A stretch of DNA of 64,000 nucleotides, taken from NCBI GenBank assembly GCA_036654375.1, contig JAVVSD010000006.1, forward strand, positions 33,386-97,385, given 5' to 3'. The notes beneath the pieces are model-generated. The model saw nothing but the letters and a program-made list of their open reading frames with translations. It did not search any database and was not told the DNA's origin. The stretch is from RZYX01 sp036654375 (GTDB lineage: Bacteria; Bacillota; Clostridia; Oscillospirales; Acutalibacteraceae). Each line of letters opens with the position of its first letter. Within the stretch, counting starts at the first letter, position 1. Below, piece by piece: positions 62,652 to 64,000 of this stretch. The translations under genes and the position numbers were made by a program.

Positions 62652-62846
62652 CTATTCATCTTCTCTCTTCACATAAGTAAGCTCAATATCATACCCAAGC
62701 GTTTTTAGCATCTGCACAAAGGTTTTATTCACAACACCGTCTTTTTTCTTGATGATACGATTGACATACTGTCCCGTCGTTCCAATCTTTTCCGCAAGCT
62801 GTGCCTGTGTTAATTCGCCCTCTATGCACTTGACCTTAACATCAAC
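62652..62846 (-). pseudogene. 5'-truncated XRE-type HTH regulator remnant
   Basis: The minus strand codes an HTH: GELTQAQLAEKIGTTGQYVNRIIKK, then FVQMLKTLGYDIELTYVKREDE and TAG. It has no start codon: an in-frame TGA lies directly upstream of the open frame (62847-62849). Another frame just upstream (EVDMFPQTSEIKNAYLTF) may be the lost N-terminus, joined by a frameshift. It is therefore a decayed gene, or one whose start is hidden by an assembly error. Confidence 0.65.
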
Positions 62847-62942
62847 TCAACGCACGCGTTGTGTGCATGAATGTCAAATAGGCATTTTTGATTTCGCTCG
62901 TTTGTGGAAACATATCAACTTCGCATTATGCTCATTATCTTT

Positions 62943-63509
62943 CTATTCCCAAATCCATTTTGAAAAGTACCTGTTCATAGAAAAGAAAACACTTTCTTTT
63001 TGACCATCTTTCTCAATTATATGCATTGCCCCCATTTGTTCATCTTCTAAGAGAGTGTACCCCTCAGATTCAATTGTTTCTAAAAATAATTTCATAGCGT
63101 TATCGGGTTTAGCAATAATGATTCTTGGATTACTTTGAATTTGCACATATTTAGTGTCCGAAGCCATAACTCTAATTACTCCCAAACCTGAAGCCACAAA
63201 ATTAGGCGTTTTGAATTTGACCATAGATACAAGAGAAGCTGTTAGAGTTAAAATAATTATAAGCACAACAGAAATAATAGCTATATGTACTTTTTTGATT
63301 TTCTTAGAATATTTTTCAATCATGGTATTATTTTTTAAATTTTTATTATCAAATAAATCCTGTTTCGCAGATGAACGGTTTTCATATATTCTCTTGCAAT
63401 CTGAACACTCAGATAAATGTTCATCTATAATGTCTTTGCTTTTTGTGCTTAAAGCATCGTCAATATATAACGGTAAAATATCTTGAATTAAAGCACAATC
63501 ATATTTCAT
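62943..63509 (-). CDS. Anti-sigma factor with zinc-binding (zf-HC2) domain
   Basis: 188 residues from ATG 63509, which has AGGAG 9 bases upstream (ATG 63515 has only 3). N-terminal zinc-finger motif: DCALIQDILPLYIDDALSTKSKDIIDEHLSECSDCKRIY (HxxxCxxC). One membrane helix near residue 77-100, then an outside domain ending MNRYFSKWIWE. The sigma factor gene immediately upstream overlaps it by about 11 bases. Type: RsiW-like anti-sigma. Confidence 0.9.
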   Translation of the reverse strand: MKYDCALIQDILPLYIDDALSTKSKDIIDEHLSECSDCKRIYENRSSAKQDLFDNKNLKNNTMIEKYSKKIKKVHIAIISVVLIIILTLTASLVSMVKFKTPNFVASGLGVIRVMASDTKYVQIQSNPRIIIAKPDNAMKLFLETIESEGYTLLEDEQMGAMHIIEKDGQKESVFFSMNRYFSKWIWE

Positions 63510-64000
63510 AACCATATTCTCCTTTTAACCTTTTTATTAAAAGCTTACCACGATGAAATAATACTTTGGCAGAACTTTCCGATATAGAAAGTTGTTGTGA
63601 AATCTCCGTGTATGTCAGATTAGTATAAATTCTATTGAGAAATACTGCCTTCATATTTTCAGGGGAAGAAAATACAATGTCAAGTGAATCTGAAAACAAC
63701 TTTTTTTATATAAAATGTCATCGGTATCTATCGTAGTATAATCAATCAAATCAATAACAAGTTGATCAATGGATATAGTTTCAATATTTGTTTTTTACGC
63801 AGAAACATAAAATACCGATTTTTAGCAATTTGAAACAGCCATGTTTTTATATCACATTCTGCACGAAATTTAGTTATTTCTAAAAATGCTTGGTAAAATG
63901 TTTCTTGGGTTAATTCCTCAGAAACAGCTTGATTGTACCCACTCAATTTGTATAGAAAATAGAAAACATCTTTATTGTATATCAAATATAATTCATTAAA
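63499..64000 (-). pseudogene. ECF sigma factor, frameshifted twice and cut by window edge
   Basis: Two frames carry the two halves of one ECF sigma factor. Region 2 (FNELYLIYNKDVFYFLYKLSGYNQAVSEELTQETFYQAFLEITKFRAECDIKTWLFQIAKNRYFMFLRKKQ) runs from the window edge to about 63800. Region 4 (YTEISQQLSISESSAKVLFHRGKLLIKRLKGEYGYEI) is at 63499-63690. Inserting one A in each of two A-runs (near 63795 and 63708) joins them through an acidic linker. So two single-base deletions in homopolymers break the gene: sequencing error or real decay. Its N-terminus is beyond 64000. Confidence 0.8.

Overview
This window looks like a chromosomal scaffold from an AT-rich, spore-forming, anaerobic Firmicute of class Clostridia, probably an Oscillospiraceae-like gut lineage (the rank is inferred). 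Supporting signs: YpeB, a YtvI-type membrane protein and a SpoIID-domain protein (sporulation); class B sortases and SipW-type secreted proteins; a MecA adaptor; a minimal two-gene SUF-like Fe-S system next to an Mrp ATPase; a family 3 beta-glucosidase next to a small esterase; strong purine-rich ribosome binding sites and unusually frequent TTG starts. No rRNA operon, phage, insertion sequence or CRISPR array is visible. A run of exactly 100 N at 37525-37624 shows this is a draft assembly broken inside a tandem repeat.

Layout. 0-2.3 kb: end of a TasA/SipW-like surface-protein operon. 2.5-9 kb: orphan oligopeptide-binding lipoprotein, rmuC, then esterase plus GH3 beta-glucosidase. 9.2-14.6 kb (minus): DUF362 protein, then argS, DUF1934 and ddl; between them an orphan promoter-hairpins-terminator unit that may be a small RNA. 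14.8-16.8 kb: unknown protein and a diguanylate cyclase. 17-19.5 kb (minus): aspartate kinase and homoserine dehydrogenase. 19.7-25.5 kb: YtvI-like protein, a two-component system, an unlisted 43-residue membrane peptide with its own operator-like palindromes and terminator, and rpe. 25.5-29.2 kb: mecA and an Rnf D-E-A-like membrane trio. 29.4-31.6 kb (minus): acetyltransferase, small lipoprotein, ypeB. 31.8-42.6 kb: one long plus-strand array, nifS-thiI-cinA, then three large membrane proteins (a sortase-B-like protein without catalytic residues, an intact sortase B with a huge cytoplasmic tail, and a CinA-like/SpoIID fusion). 42.7-47.7 kb (minus): DUF3784, rsmA, DUF5692, an unknown anchored protein, DUF3048. 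47.9-52.2 kb: tRNA-Arg(CCU), CPBP protease, tadA, mrp, smsC-smsB. 52.3-59.9 kb: membrane proteins, TetR and MarR regulators with recognisable operators, TspO, an MFS exporter, DedA, a DHH phosphoesterase. 60.1-61 kb: ribokinase. 61-64 kb: accessory tract with a decayed HTH gene, an unknown 313-residue protein, an anti-sigma factor and a frameshifted ECF sigma factor cut by the window edge.

Most notable. (1) The 35.5-42.6 kb array combines a triple-mutant pseudo-sortase, an active sortase and a SpoIID enzyme whose cytoplasmic half is a decayed copy of the CinA encoded just upstream; each has a large cytoplasmic domain, one membrane helix and an outside enzyme fold. It may be one undescribed envelope system. 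(2) The Rnf-like D-E-A trio lacks RnfB, RnfC and RnfG and appears to have lost the flavin-attachment threonine and three of the four cysteines expected to hold the membrane Fe-S cluster, which suggests a non-redox reuse of the scaffold. (3) Several small regulatory units are readable directly: the putative small RNA at 11.15 kb, the 43-residue peptide unit at 24.5 kb, and dyad-symmetric operators at the TetR, MarR and rpe promoters.
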